Below, in pieces: positions 47,601-57,810 of a stretch of 64,000 nt of DNA. The notes beneath the pieces were generated by a model. That model did no database searches. It was not told the DNA's origin and worked only from the letters and a program-made list of their open reading frames with translations. The position numbers were made by a program, and so were the translations under genes. Source of the stretch: Metridium senile (Eukaryota; Cnidaria; Anthozoa; Actiniaria; Metridiidae); contig OX459103.1 in assembly GCA_949775045.1 (NCBI GenBank), forward strand, positions 12,322,605 to 12,386,604, read 5' to 3'. Each line of letters begins with the position of its first letter. The stretch's first letter is position 1.

Positions 47601-49182
47601 AAAAAGACACCAATTTTGGATTGGCAAATACCTTTAATAAAATAGTGCTTACCTGGACTGTGCAAGATTTTGTCCATTGTTCCCTTTAATGGTTTGTATA
47701 CAGTCCAACCATACACAATCCTTCCATATTTTGAACTTTTCTCATCTTGATCTAAAACATACATATTACATAATTAGGTGAAGGTTTTCGTATGACTGTG
47801 AAACGGACGTGCAGTGCCGTCACTGCATCACTGCCGTGGTTTCTATAAAAACGTTCGAATTTTCTGTCCTATTCGTGCCGTGCGGTGACCGTGCCTTTTT
47901 CACAGTCATACGAAAACCGCTCTATTAATAACAGAGAGTGAGGTCTTTACTGGAAAATATCAAAACGAGGCCTTAAGAGCGAGTCCGCGTGAAAACCATG
48001 CAGACCAGTACATCACCGATTTTTTGAACTTAGCTCGATTGTACATCTTAGTTAACTTATTACTTTGGTGAATTTTTGGCTTTAAATTAAGAAGGCTTAA
48101 AGTTACAACCGTTTGAGTATTTTACCCTAAAAACGGTCAAAATGTGCATAAAATATACCTAAAGTTTTACGGCCTCGTATTTCCTTTGCAGATTGTTCCC
48201 TGCACCAATATTCTGCCCATGTTTAGCACATTATCTTATTAGTACTTTAAGGTGAATAAAAAGTCGTGAAACAAATATTGGGTTGTTTTATAAAGGGTTG
48301 AGTTATTGCTATTTTTCAGCTTTGAAGAAAAGTGTAAAAATATACTCTAGAAAAGAGCTATTTGCACCTATCCGGCAGTTATTCATATAACTTTGAAACC
48401 TTTATCAGATAGTATGATGATAGAGACAATGTTTTATCAAAAAAAAAGTCTGTAAAGTATTTTTTTTTTCAAGCGAAAAATAACTAAGAAAATGATGAAA
48501 TTTACATTGTTTGAAGTTGTCACGTGACAAAACTAAATATACAACAAATCTACAACACGCTAAATATGATCCCAATATAATGATAATAATCATAAGAATC
48601 AATTATATGAATTAAAATAATGATATTCATCATTATATAAGATAATGTTACAACAAATAACTAAGTTTTAGGCTTGTAAGCCGAATACAGTAATGTTTTG
48701 TCTGTCTACCTTCGGCTTTCCTATGTCTGGTAAAAACGATATTTCATAATATTTTTTTCACAATATTATCATTTTTTGAAATAAAATAATTTTTACAGAA
48801 TTAGAATTATGCATTTATTAACCTCACACACAAACATGTTAAAAAAAATAATTGAACTCATGCGGTTGCTAAAAACAGAAACAGACAAAGTAACAGTGTA
48901 CTATATAAAACTATGTAACCTTTTTGATTTACTATTTTCCTGATTATGATCACTCTCCAGGGATATGAATACGTTTTCATAAAAATATATTGTTAAAGTT
49001 CTAGCAAGACACATTTTAATAAAAGACATATATTTTGCTTCTCTTGCTTCTCTTGCTTCTTCTTTTAATTCTCTTTGTTGTTTTGCATAAATTTGAAATT
49101 GACATTTGACTAATTGGCATGTTTGGTAGACACCGACATTAATTCTCATTTTACGTGCATTAGTTGAGGTTAATTTTGACAT
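40721..49182 (-). CDS. Schlafen-like P-loop helicase-domain protein, four-exon model
   Basis: Exons on the minus strand: 49182-48933, 47751-47653, 45448-44713, 41624-40721. They total 1,989 nt, 662 residues plus TGA. The C-terminal two thirds match the SLFN helicase-like half: Walker A GLPGTGKT (about residue 320), YVCSNKTLA, Walker B HIVADEVHNY (about 403-406; vertebrate SLFNs have DEAQ), LDDSQRI, then RRYSGDDNGIVVGF and LMVSLCSRPRLELILVF. In vertebrates Schlafens act in antiviral defence, tRNA/RNA cleavage and the replication-stress response. The AlbA_2-type Schlafen core was not seen, and the first two exons match nothing I know. Exons 3-4 are solid. The gene is convergent with Mi-2, and its introns are full of MITEs and hairpins. 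Confidence 0.75.
41907..42008 (+). repeat. 28-bp tandem repeat, about 4 copies
   Basis: CAGAATGTCTTAGTTTTCAG plus ACAGTTTT, four units. Intron 3 of the Schlafen-like gene. Confidence 0.92.
42721..42928. mobile_element. hAT-like MITE with 9-bp flanking repeat
   Basis: CAGGTAGCCCAAGCTCATTA then TCTGTGGTCT at the left and its inverse at the right. GGCAAAGCA occurs on both sides (42712-42720 and 42931-42939, with TT between on the right). It interrupts a small frame that might otherwise look like a secreted peptide. Confidence 0.85.
43527..43688. repeat. Foldback hairpin with GAGGCCGCAGGCCGAGG loop
   Basis: Left arm GTAATACCATGGCACTGAGG ... TTAGTGATTAAATGTCC; right arm GACATTTAATCACTAATATC ... 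ATGGTATTA. The centre is GC-rich and near-palindromic. Confidence 0.8.
43690..44270. mobile_element. Inverted-end element next to the hairpin
   Basis: GTAATACCATGATCACCGAGG at the left and CCCGAGGTGATCATGGTATTAC at the right. Contains the palindrome array 44069-44196. Confidence 0.65.
44069..44196. repeat. Head-to-tail palindromes
   Basis: AGTAATGAGGGAAAATTAGT / ACTAATTTTCCCTCATTACT units alternate three times, each about 40 bp and self-complementary. Confidence 0.9.
44713..45448 (-). CDS. Schlafen-like gene exon 3: linker plus Walker A
   Basis: This 736-nt exon runs from acceptor CTACAG to donor GTAAGT and covers residues 117-361. It begins EDPKQVQLHPKHAKEWINND, continues through a linker with VLTKEQYESLDYC (Q-motif-like), and ends with ITGLPGTGKTLLALERIYRL and VLYVCSNKTLAAKV. 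This matches the entry into the SLFN helicase domain. The donor splits a Lys codon that is completed by the first G of exon 4. Confidence 0.85.
46206..46350. mobile_element. MITE with CAGTGGTACC-CTCTATTAAG ends, TA-flanked
   Basis: CAGTGGTACCCTCTATTAAG at the left, inverse at the right, TA at 46204-46205 and 46351-46352. The inner CTCTATTAAGCGGCCAC is repeated. pogo/mariner style. Confidence 0.9.
46913..47495. mobile_element. piggyBac-like non-autonomous element (TTAA, CCCTTTGAC ends)
   Basis: TTAA then CCCTTTGACTCCTA at the left, TAGTCAAAGGG then TTAA at the right. 583 bp, no transposase frame. Intron 2 of the Schlafen-like gene. Confidence 0.88.
47653..47751 (-). CDS. Schlafen-like gene, putative exon 2
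   Basis: A 99-nt exon between acceptor TTTTAG and donor GTAAGC encodes QDEKSSKYGRIVYGWTVYK and a following basic/aliphatic stretch ending in HSP. The phases (1 in, 1 out) match both neighbours: the last G joins AG of exon 3 to make Glu. The good donor and acceptor and the frame match support it. The sequence itself is not recognised. Confidence 0.6.
47783..47918. mobile_element. Palindromic MITE next to Schlafen-like exon 2
   Basis: GGTTTTCGTATGACTGTGAA ... TTCACAGTCATACGAAAACC, with inner GTGCCGT/CGTGCAGTG words. It lies 31 bases upstream (gene sense) of the exon 2 acceptor. Confidence 0.85.
47927..48035. repeat. Repeat related inversely to 53420-53575
   Basis: GGTCTTTACTGGAAAATATCAAA ... 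GAGCGAGTCCGCGTGAAAACC ATGCA. The reverse complement of 53420-53575 shows the same blocks. Both resemble one arm of the hairpin at 54822-54958. Confidence 0.65.
48036..48932. other. Intron 1 of the Schlafen-like gene, remainder
   Basis: AT-rich, no gene or clear repeat seen. Confidence 0.5.
48933..49182 (-). CDS. Schlafen-like gene, putative exon 1
   Basis: ATG at 49182 (minus) opens an 83-codon stretch starting MSKLTSTNARKMRINVG, with an acidic/basic helix-like segment (QQRELKEEAREAREAK) and an aromatic C-terminal part. The donor ATA|GTAAAT gives phase 1, which exactly fits exon 2. A further GTTACA donor a few bases on gives the wrong phase. No homology is recognised, so the exon may be wrong or may belong to another transcript. 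Confidence 0.4.
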
Positions 49183-49196
49183 ACAGTAATTATTTT

Positions 49197-49568
49197 ATGG
49201 CGGTTTTCTCTTTTCACAATCTTTCTGTGGAAAATTATGGAAGTTCTCGAAGAAACAATGACACCTGTTTTGTTTTGCTACCTTTAAAATCTTGTACAAA
49301 GATTATCTGCACCAATCTACTTGGCTGTTTAAAAACTTCTTCAAAAGATGTGAAGTACGAGTGGGAACTTTGCCTTTTAAGAGCTGGTGTTTTTAAAACT
49401 GAAAATACAGATGATAAGACAATATGTCCGCTGCATAGAGACCACTTTGGTTTATGCTGGCGTCCCAGTCGAGTCTGTAAGCATCCTCCACACGATTCTA
49501 AACAAAAGCCTGCCAGAGGTGGACATGCAAAGCGTATTTCTCAAGAGATGTTCGAAACATGGGGATAG
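49197..49568 (+). CDS. Divergent Cys/His-rich ORF, possible first exon of an unknown gene
   Basis: The ATG is 14 bases from the Schlafen-like start codon on the other strand. The 123-codon ORF reads MAVFSFHNLS and continues with a Cys-rich run (SCTKIICTNLLGC), then KTICPLHRDHFGLCWRPSRV followed by CKHPPH. The C..H and C..C/H pairs look like a zinc-binding module. I have the impression of similar ICxxHR..G..WRxS..C.HP.H modules in other invertebrate proteins but cannot name one. The ORF stops at TAG 49566 just before a possible donor (CAAG|GTATTG), so it may be the 5' exon of a broken gene. No downstream exon was found before the LINE at 49,781. Confidence 0.4.
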   Translation: MAVFSFHNLSVENYGSSRRNNDTCFVLLPLKSCTKIICTNLLGCLKTSSKDVKYEWELCLLRAGVFKTENTDDKTICPLHRDHFGLCWRPSRVCKHPPHDSKQKPARGGHAKRISQEMFETWG

Positions 49569-49780
49569 TTATGCGAAATTGGTCAAGGTATTGTTACATC
49601 TAAGTACGTAAGGGTTGCATTTTCGATCCCATCTGAGTTTCGGTGAAATTAAAAATACTAAATAGTTTATTATATCGTTTAAAGGAATTTTCATTGAATA
49701 CTATATATATTGACAACTAGTATTGAAGAGATATCTAGAGAGTGAATAAGATGAATCTGGATTACCATCGATTTTTAAGT

Positions 49781-52194
49781 ATTATAATAATAATAATAAC
49801 TATAATTTATATAGCGTCAATTATTCCGAAGATTCAACAACGCTTTACAATTTCATGATAGAATAAAAAGCATATATTTTATATAATATATTAAAAGAAG
49901 TTGTAAAACATCAGTGGATTAAAAAATTTTAGTAAAAATATATGGTTAAAATATGGAATGAAAAATTAAACAGTATCAAATGCTCTCTTAAAAAGCCATG
50001 TCTTTAAGTTACGTTTAAAAAGAGAAAAGGAGTCACAGGATCTAGTGTCAAGAGGTAGAGAATTCCATAGTTCAGGAGAAGCAAAGGAAAAAGTTCTCAT
50101 GCCATAAGTTTTAAGATTATAGCTCTGTTTAGCAAGTAAGTTTGAAGAGGAGGATCTTAGGGAACGAGAAGGGACATAGCGACTTATTAAGTCAGAGAGA
50201 TAAGAAGGTGCAGCTCCATGTAAGATTTTAAATGTTAAGAGAATGATCTTGAATTCAATACGTTGCTGTATGGGCAACCAATGAAGATTAAAGAGGACGG
50301 GAGTTATATGTTCTTGTTTACGTGTATAAGTTACCATTCTTGCTGCTGCATTTTGCACATGTTGTAGCATTCGTGTGGAAGTCTTTGGAAGTCCATATAA
50401 AATAGAGTTACAGAAATCCAACTTTGAGGAGATAAAGGCGTGGACAAGGGTCTCACATGCACTTTGACTAAGGTATTTACGAATTTTCCATATATTGTGT
50501 ATATGAAAAAAGCATGATTTACAGACAGATGATATATGATCGTCAAGAGATAGTTTATCATCAAAAATAACGCCAATATTCCGAGCTGCAGTGGAAGGAG
50601 GGATATCAAAGCCTGATATATTTAAAGTACTGATGGAAGGCCGTGGACTATGAATACTACTAAGAACAAGAATTTCTGTTTTATCACTGTTAAGTTTAAG
50701 CATATTGTTAGTCATCCACCTGTTTATATCATATACACATGCTTCAACTGCAAGTTTAGCGGACTCAGCTTCAGATACCGATGATGTTGAAAACGTGATA
50801 TAAATTTGAGTATCATCAGCATAAAGATGGAATTTCAAGTTATGCTGACGAACAATATCCCCAATAGGTCTAGTATATAGAAGAAAAAGAATTGGCCCTA
50901 AGATTGAGCCTTGTGGGACACCACAGTCAAAAGAACAGGATTCTGAAATACCATTCTGGACTTTAACACGAAAAGTCCTGTTAGTTAAATATGACTTGAA
51001 CCATTTGAATGCTTTTCCACTTATACCATAAGTAGCAGATAACCTACAAAGAAGAATTTGATGACTAACAGTATCAAAGGCCGCTGAAAGGTCAAGAAGT
51101 ATAAGGACAACAGAGCATTGGTTGTCCATGGCATGCAGAATATCATTGTGTACCCTTAACAATGCCGTTTCAACACTATGATATGTCTTGTACGCTGATT
51201 GGAATTTTTCATGAAGACTGTTACAATCAAGGTGCTCTACTAGTTGAGTAGCAACAAGTTTTTCAATAACTTTAGAAATAAATTTCAAGTTTGAAATAGG
51301 TCTAAAGTTGGCAAATTCTTCAGGAGACAAAGATTGCTTTTTTAGTATAGGTTTAATCAATGCTTCTTTCATACTTGATGGGACCATTGCAGTACTCAAC
51401 GATAAATTGACGATCTTGGTAATAGTAGCGAGCAAGAGATCAAAACAGTTTTTCATAACCATACCAGGTAGAGGGTCAAGATCACATGATTTTGAAATAA
51501 GAGGCTGAATAAGCTTTGATAAATATTCAGCAGAGACTTCATTAAAAGATGTAAGACGACTTCTAGGCGGGACTGTTGGAATGTCACATAAGCTGTCAAT
51601 ACTCTCAAAACCATTCTGAATAGCTTTAGTCTTATTAATGAAAAATTCAGCAAAAGAATTTGCGAGCAGGTTAGGAGTTGCGCATGATGGAAAAAGAGGA
51701 GGAGCCTTTTTGTGAATAAGCTTTTCAAAAGTAGAAAACAAAATTTTTTGATTACATTGATGATCGGATATTACATTTGAATAATAGTCATTTCTGGATG
51801 ACTTGACTAAAGCTTGAACAACTTTACATTGGTTGACATATAACTGACGGTCAATAGTCAAACCAGATTTACGCCAAACCCTTTCAAGTCTTCTTCTCTT
51901 AACTTTTTCAGCCTTGATATCATCCGTGTACCAAGGGGAGGATGGACGTAGAGTAATTACACGCTCTTTCGAAGGTGCATGAGAATTAAGAACAGAAGTG
52001 AGCTTTGAATCATACTCATGAAGAAGATCATCTAAATCATTAGATGGTGATGTTATAAGAGCTAACTTAGAAACTTCATTTGTAAAAGAAGGAATATTTA
52101 AAATACTTGCCATTCCCGCCAAATGACTGTGAAGCGATTCTCTTCCGTCAATCAAACATAATTGGTCTAGTCTAGTGATAATTACTATAAACAA
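49781..52194 (-). mobile_element. CR1/L2-like non-LTR retrotransposon, 5'-truncated, RT ORF intact
   Basis: A 742-codon minus-strand ORF (52194-49966) without stops. RT motifs in order: FRPISNLKFISKVIEKL, LLDLSAAFDTVSHQILL, CGVPQGSILGPILFLLY and YADDTQIY. The C-terminus is LHWLPIQQRIEFKI then APSYLSDLI and ELWNSLP, typical of CR1/L2-clade LINEs. The N-terminus enters in the linker after the endonuclease, so the APE endonuclease and ORF1 are missing. The 3' end is the family-type GACGCTATATAAATTATAG followed by a short (TTA)n tail at 49799-49781. The first codon of the ORF is not an ATG, consistent with truncation. Confidence 0.9.
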
Positions 52195-52396
52195 CTGACA
52201 ATGTGAACAAAAAAACAGCTAGGTAAAAAATATTATTTCAAATAGAATAGTTGGTCCAAAAAATATACATTTATTAGTTTATTTATTAGTTTTAACGTTC
52301 TGATACCCGTAGAATACATCGTTTGGCTAAAATTTGTTTTCACTGACATTAGTATGCAAATATTTTAATAGACAATTTGTTTGACGGAAGAGAATC
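52133..52396. repeat. Short inverted match at the LINE 5' end
   Basis: TGACGGAAGAGAATCGCT occurs on the plus strand near 52382-52399, and on the minus strand within the LINE near 52133-52152. It may be a scrap of an inverted 5' end left by twin priming, or a chance/target-site repeat. Confidence 0.35.
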
Positions 52397-52399
52397 GCT

Positions 52400-54821
52400 A
52401 TTAAACTCACTTTACGATCTCTGTTGGGCCGGCATTATTTTATTTTATTGTTATTATCACTATTATTTCATTCCATTTTTTATGTCATAATAACATACTT
52501 TTCTGAAAGTTAACTCTAAAATGGTTAATGACCGGGAACCAGTTCAAGACAGTTGATTGTTTTAATAGTACTGATAATCACACTTGGCTACGCTGTCGTT
52601 GTCATTTGGATAATTTCCACGTTTTCGACTTTTATTTTACGAATCTGCTGTCTTAAAGATGTAAGTTTCGAATATTTATACATATTAAAATCAACTCAAG
52701 GCTCTTTGTTGTAATTTGAACCATTTGATCAGCTTAGCATTATCGTTGATGCAAACTCGGCATGTTTTTGTGTGTATTTCTTTCGGAAAAAAAACAACAA
52801 AAAAACAGCGTATAGTTAAAATATTTTAACATTGTACATTTATGACTTCTTAAATCGCCCTCCTACATTAGCTGTTGTTTTTAGGTAAGTATTTTAAAAA
52901 ATATCGGCTTTTTTAGTCGCAAATGGTCATTAGTCTTATAATTGGATACGTGTAAAAACGCGAAATTCGTGATACTGTATCTCTTCACCCTTAAAACTTT
53001 ACAGAAATTTTTTTCTTTGTATTTGTTAACCATTATCAGTTGTACATAAAAGTCAAACTTTGTGGTTTTAAAAAGTTGCCGGATCTTGTATATCGAATTG
53101 TTAAGAATGCATACTCAAAATGTAGATTTCATAGCCTGATTTGTAATAAGCAAAAATTTTCTTTAAGTAAATCTTGATACTTTGATACTGTCGTTGTATT
53201 TATTATATGTTGTAATAGGTCTGTACGAATTCCAGATAAGAAAAAAGCTATATTTTTAGAGAAATTGATTTGTAAAGTTGGTGTAAATTTCAAGCAATTT
53301 TTTATCGTTCGTCTGACTACATTCCCTTAAACCTCGATATCTGCTAGAGAATTTAATATTTTTGTTTTATATTGCACACAGTTAATATTTACACTAAAAT
53401 ACATATCTTGGCCAAAAATGAAAGAAATCGGTGATACCCGTTGTAGACACATTTTTCGATTTTGCATGGTTTTCACACGGACTCGCTCATAAGCTTGCTG
53501 TACAGCAATCAATGCCAAGGTTTGATATTTTCCTGTAAAAGACCAAATTAAACAGTCGAGGTTATTAAGTAGTTTATTATATGGCAGTTTTTATTGTAAA
53601 AAAGCAAAACAAAACAGCACATATGACAAGCTAACTGTTTTTTGCCTTTTAGATAGGTAACATTTTTGAAAAACTAAATAACAAAAGTAGCTCAGTCTGC
53701 AATGGTAAGTTTTAATATTTATTTAATCTTTTTATGCCTTCAAGTGTTTTCATTTTGCTTCCAGTTTCACATATTATAGTATTAGTATTATAGTTTATTT
53801 GTGCTTGGCTGCTGTACGAAGTATTTTACCAGAAGTAGCTTGTGCTATATAATAAATGGGTTTATTATATGGCTTGATAATTTCCTGACAACTGATTGGC
53901 TGGCGCGCGGTCTGTCCAGAGCCGTCTTGGACCCTTGCTAAGACAACCGTCCAACATTTGTATTTTACCGTGAAGTTCGACAAAACTAAAACCTTTGTTT
54001 CACTATATATAAGTTGTTTTTAATTCTCTAAAGAACATAACGTTCGTTCACATACCTCAATAATAGTTGAAAAGTATACTTTTAGTCTTTATCTATCCTT
54101 GTAAACAACACCCGACGGCGGTGCAGAGTTGAGCTATCTTTCGTTGCTTTTCATTCACTTTTAAAAAGCTTTGAAATTCCCAATAATTTTTTCTACTAAA
54201 GTTAACAACGTCTTTGAAGTCAAGAAGTGTTATTGTCTTTCTTTTTCTGCATACAAAAGGTTCAAACATCTTAAAAAAGGTCGGTTTACTTGATTCTACG
54301 TCCTGTCAGCGATCCTCATGTTTTCATCTTCTTCATAAATTATGACAGAGACAAATTAATTCCGTCAACAGTTGACGATGATTTTGATGAAAGTTCTTAT
54401 TGTTATTTATCGAAAAATAAGCTTCCGTAAGCTCTATTTCTCGATGCAAACGTCCACAAGACGACAAATTTCAACTCGTTTCAACATCCATCGTGATTCA
54501 CTTTATGTCAGCTAAAATTCTTTGTAAAACTTGTTTTTTGTTTCTTGACTTTCTTTTATGTTGAGATATGAACAAAACCCTTTAATTTGTCTTTAAATCA
54601 TCTTTGATTTGGAATGACGGAGAAAGCTGCAGTAATTCAAATATCTTGGCATTAAAATTTCTGTAAGTTTGTTGAGGCCGTCACATGCTGAATGACTGAA
54701 CCGGTTTCAACAGGTTTCAACCCGCTCTTTTTCAGTAAAAAACATTTGAAAGCATCGCGCGTCGTAAAATATGAAAAACAATATTAATTTCTCTCTTTAA
54801 AATAGCCATATAATAAACGAA
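52400..54821. other. Intergenic DNA without recognised gene
   Basis: Apart from the repeat at 53420-53575, only short AT-rich frames. No splice-linked coding pattern was found. Confidence 0.5.
53420..53575. repeat. Inverted partner of 47927-48035
   Basis: TGCATGGTTTTCACACGGAC TCGCTC ... TTTGATATTTTCCTGTAAAAGACC; see partner. Confidence 0.65.
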
Positions 54822-54958
54822 TTATTAACCACGCTTGCTCGGTCTGTATGGAAAATATCAGACCTCGGTCTTTTTTGTACGGACCTTGCTGCGCTCGTTC
54901 CGTACTGTCAAGACCTCGGTCTGATATTTGCCATACAGACCTCGCGCTTGGTTAATAA
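54822..54958. repeat. Foldback hairpin with GCGCTCG loop
   Basis: TTATTAACCACGCTTGCTCG GTCTGTATGG ... inverse, with two copies of GACCTCGGTC in the arms and loop CTTGCTGCGCTCGTTCCG. A single-arm relative is at 17267-17318. Confidence 0.8.
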
Positions 54959-57057
54959 CCTCTTAATACACTTGTTTTATAAATTGTTGTCACCGCTAAA
55001 GCAACAAGCATCAAGCCAAGACAGAAATGAATGCTTGTGCTGATAATATATTGAAATCATACTTGTTATCAACAAAATTGCTTGTAATACAATAACAAGC
55101 ACTTGAACTGATGCTAACATTTTGTTATTAGTTCAAATTCTTTAGAAAACAAGTCTGATTTCAATACATTAGCAGCACAAAACCAGCATTCATTTTGGTC
55201 TTGGCTTGTTGCTTAACCCGCGACAACGTTTTTAAAAATAAGTGTGCTATTAGTGAAAAATGAGTCAGAGTTTTTGTATCACACATGACTTATACTATGT
55301 GGGGTGTTACTAAACCAAGTAACCAAGTACAGGGACATAGCCAGACTGAAATAGTTGTAATTCAGACCCTCGGAAATGCCATTTCCAGCGTTTTGAGAGG
55401 CATTCATTTTGTGAGATATTTATTTACCTTTATTGCAATTCAGGTTATGACAATTTTGCACATTCTGGCAAAGAAAAAGAAGAGAAAAGATATATCTGAT
55501 ATGAGCTAGAAAAGGAAATATTCTTGGTTTGCACCGATCATGTGACCATATTGAAAGTCCATAAATTGTCGCTTAAACTGTAAACAATGATTGAATTAAT
55601 GAAGCACATACTTTATATAGTAATGTTAACAAATATGAGTTCAGAAGAATGAATATTAGCAGAGTTATAGTCAAGCTATTACTAAAGATTTTTAGTAAGA
55701 AATGTATGGCAAAAGCATTTCCGGTTGTGTTGATTATATCATTAACCAGATCTTTTCTGCGATACAAATAGCAATCTAGGCCACATTAGCTTAAAGCCAG
55801 ATGACCAATTTATGATTTGCTCACATTTGAGCGTAAATGGACTAATTGTGACCGAATACGGAGCCAGTGAAATGTATGGCGTCACCATGTTTGTCGTTCA
55901 GAGGGACACCAACATGGTGGCCAAAAGCCGAACTTCGCAAAACCTCACCAATTCCTCAAATTTATGGCAAAAATGCCAGTAATTTAGATTTCTAATGATA
56001 ATTCTAAGGTTTTGAGTTCAATCAAACATCGATAAATACTAAACTGACTTGAGTCTAGCTTGATTTTCGACTAATAAAGATGCGTGACTAGAGTTGTGTG
56101 ACACAAATTGTCTCGCATATATTTCAAAACCAAAACACAGCAAAGACACAAGATTTATCACAAATGTTCGTTTAAGGGAGCTCTAAAGAGTATTACTACC
56201 AGAAATAAATATAACTAATATTTCCGAAATAAAAAAATTGATGACGTCACGTGCAAACCAAGAATATTTAATGTCTAATCCTTATCAGACCTTATCAAAA
56301 GTCCTTTGTTGTCAAAGTTCTTAATTTCTTTTGTGGTGGTGGTTTCTCAACTCCTTTGTGACATCAAACAAAAAATCTTGTAGAGGGTTCTCACTGGCTA
56401 TGTTGTTTCCTATTCAGTCTTGATCTAGCTATTCCGTTCAAATAATAAAATGAATGAACTAGATGAGAATTTGAAAAATCAAAAGTCATGAGGCATTTCT
56501 TAGTAAAAGTTGGGAACAAAACTTTTCTATAGTAATTTCAACTGCTGAATCTGAAAATGCTTGTTCCCAAAGCTGATTTTGACGTTTAGGGGGTGAAAAT
56601 GACTTCAGAACTTATTTCATCAAAAATGATGTCACTAAAATAAAAAAGGCGTAAAAAAATAGATATACCGAAAGAAAGCATCACAAATGGACCCCAAAGA
56701 TCAAATATAATCTCTTGTTGAGTTTAAAATAAAAAATGACCATATATAACACTGGTAAAGCAGGTCAGGTATGTCATATACAGTGACGTCATAGCATAAT
56801 TAAAGTTTCGCAAAATTCAATAATTAGCTTATAATATATATATATATATATATATTTTTTTTTTTTTTCCTTTATTCTTGTCGCAGTGACTTTGATATAA
56901 TAAGCATTTTATTGTTTTTGAACTGCAGGGCTAGCTAGAGGCAGCCATACTACTAGTTTAAAAGTTTAAATGAATCCCAACAATGCACAAGTTATATTTC
57001 TTGGAGTTGTGTTTGTAATTTCTCTCCTTTAATCTTTTAGCAGGAAGTGGCTTTTAA
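54959..57057. other. Intergenic DNA without recognised gene
   Basis: Contains an inverted TTTGTTGTCACCGC-type stretch near 54985 with CAAGCATCAAGCCAAGAC and its inverse near 55196. There is a short AT repeat and T run at 56838-56869, and a 75-codon frame at 55285 that I could not support as a gene. Confidence 0.45.
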
Positions 57058-57061
57058 TTAA

Positions 57062-57262
57062 CCCTTTGACTACTGGGCTTTTTTGACATTTTTGAGCGAT
57101 TTTCTGGATATAAACGATCAGTAGGATTTCTTGACTCCATATTTGGCGTAACCATGGAAAGTTTTGTAATCTCAGGGGCTCAAGTTCACAGGCCACATGC
57201 CTTTTAGATCGTTTCAAAGCATCGTTGGATATTTACACTGGCTCAAAGTTGGCTTAAATCAG
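57062..57262. mobile_element. piggyBac-like element, partial second copy
   Basis: TTAA (57058-57061) then CCCTTTGACTACTGGGCTTT. The next 200 bases are the reverse complement of the right part of 46913-47495 (GGTTACGCC/CATGG, CATCGTTGGATATTTACACT). The other end is not found. Confidence 0.75.
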
Positions 57263-57810
57263 AATTTTGTTAATTTTAGGGTCATATTTTGCCTTTAGTC
57301 ACTACTGGAAGAGCATCATTAAGCTTCAAGGTAGCAAAGAGCTCACTTTCTGGAAGAAAGCAGCGAGGAATCTCACTTTGTCAACAAAAAACGATTGATG
57401 TTTGGTTCATTCGGTTTTGGCGGGCTTAGAACAAAGTCAGGTTTGGAGTTCGACTAAAGGCAAATTCTCGGACCTGCCGCGGCTATCTATTGAAGTTGTG
57501 ATGATAGAACCATTTTTTTGTTAAAAAAAAAACACGGCAACGGTCCGCGCGGGACTGGGTTCTAATACTTTAAACATCTGCTTGAAACTTGTCAAATTAT
57601 CCTTGTCATCTCCAGAAACCCTAAAACCTATTTTGTATTAGTTTTATGACTAAAGACGTCAAAATCATATTTTATCTATTCATTTTTACAAAGTTGTAAA
57701 TTTGTTGTTTTGAGACAAAACAGCGACCTTGTCAGGTAGTGAAAATCTAAGCATGTTTCGAAAAATGTCCCATTTTACCTCCATGAAATGACATAATACT
57801 TTCTTAAGTT
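57263..57810. other. Spacer before the foldback element
   Basis: Nothing recognised. Confidence 0.5.

Noticed and set aside
50331..51728. Secondary ORFs on both strands inside the LINE
   Set aside because: Shadows of the 742-codon RT frame.
55285..55509. 75-codon ORF with a faint Alba-like look (TEIVVIQTLGNAISSVLRG)
   Set aside because: Resemblance too weak, no splice partners, and a hydrophobic low-complexity end.
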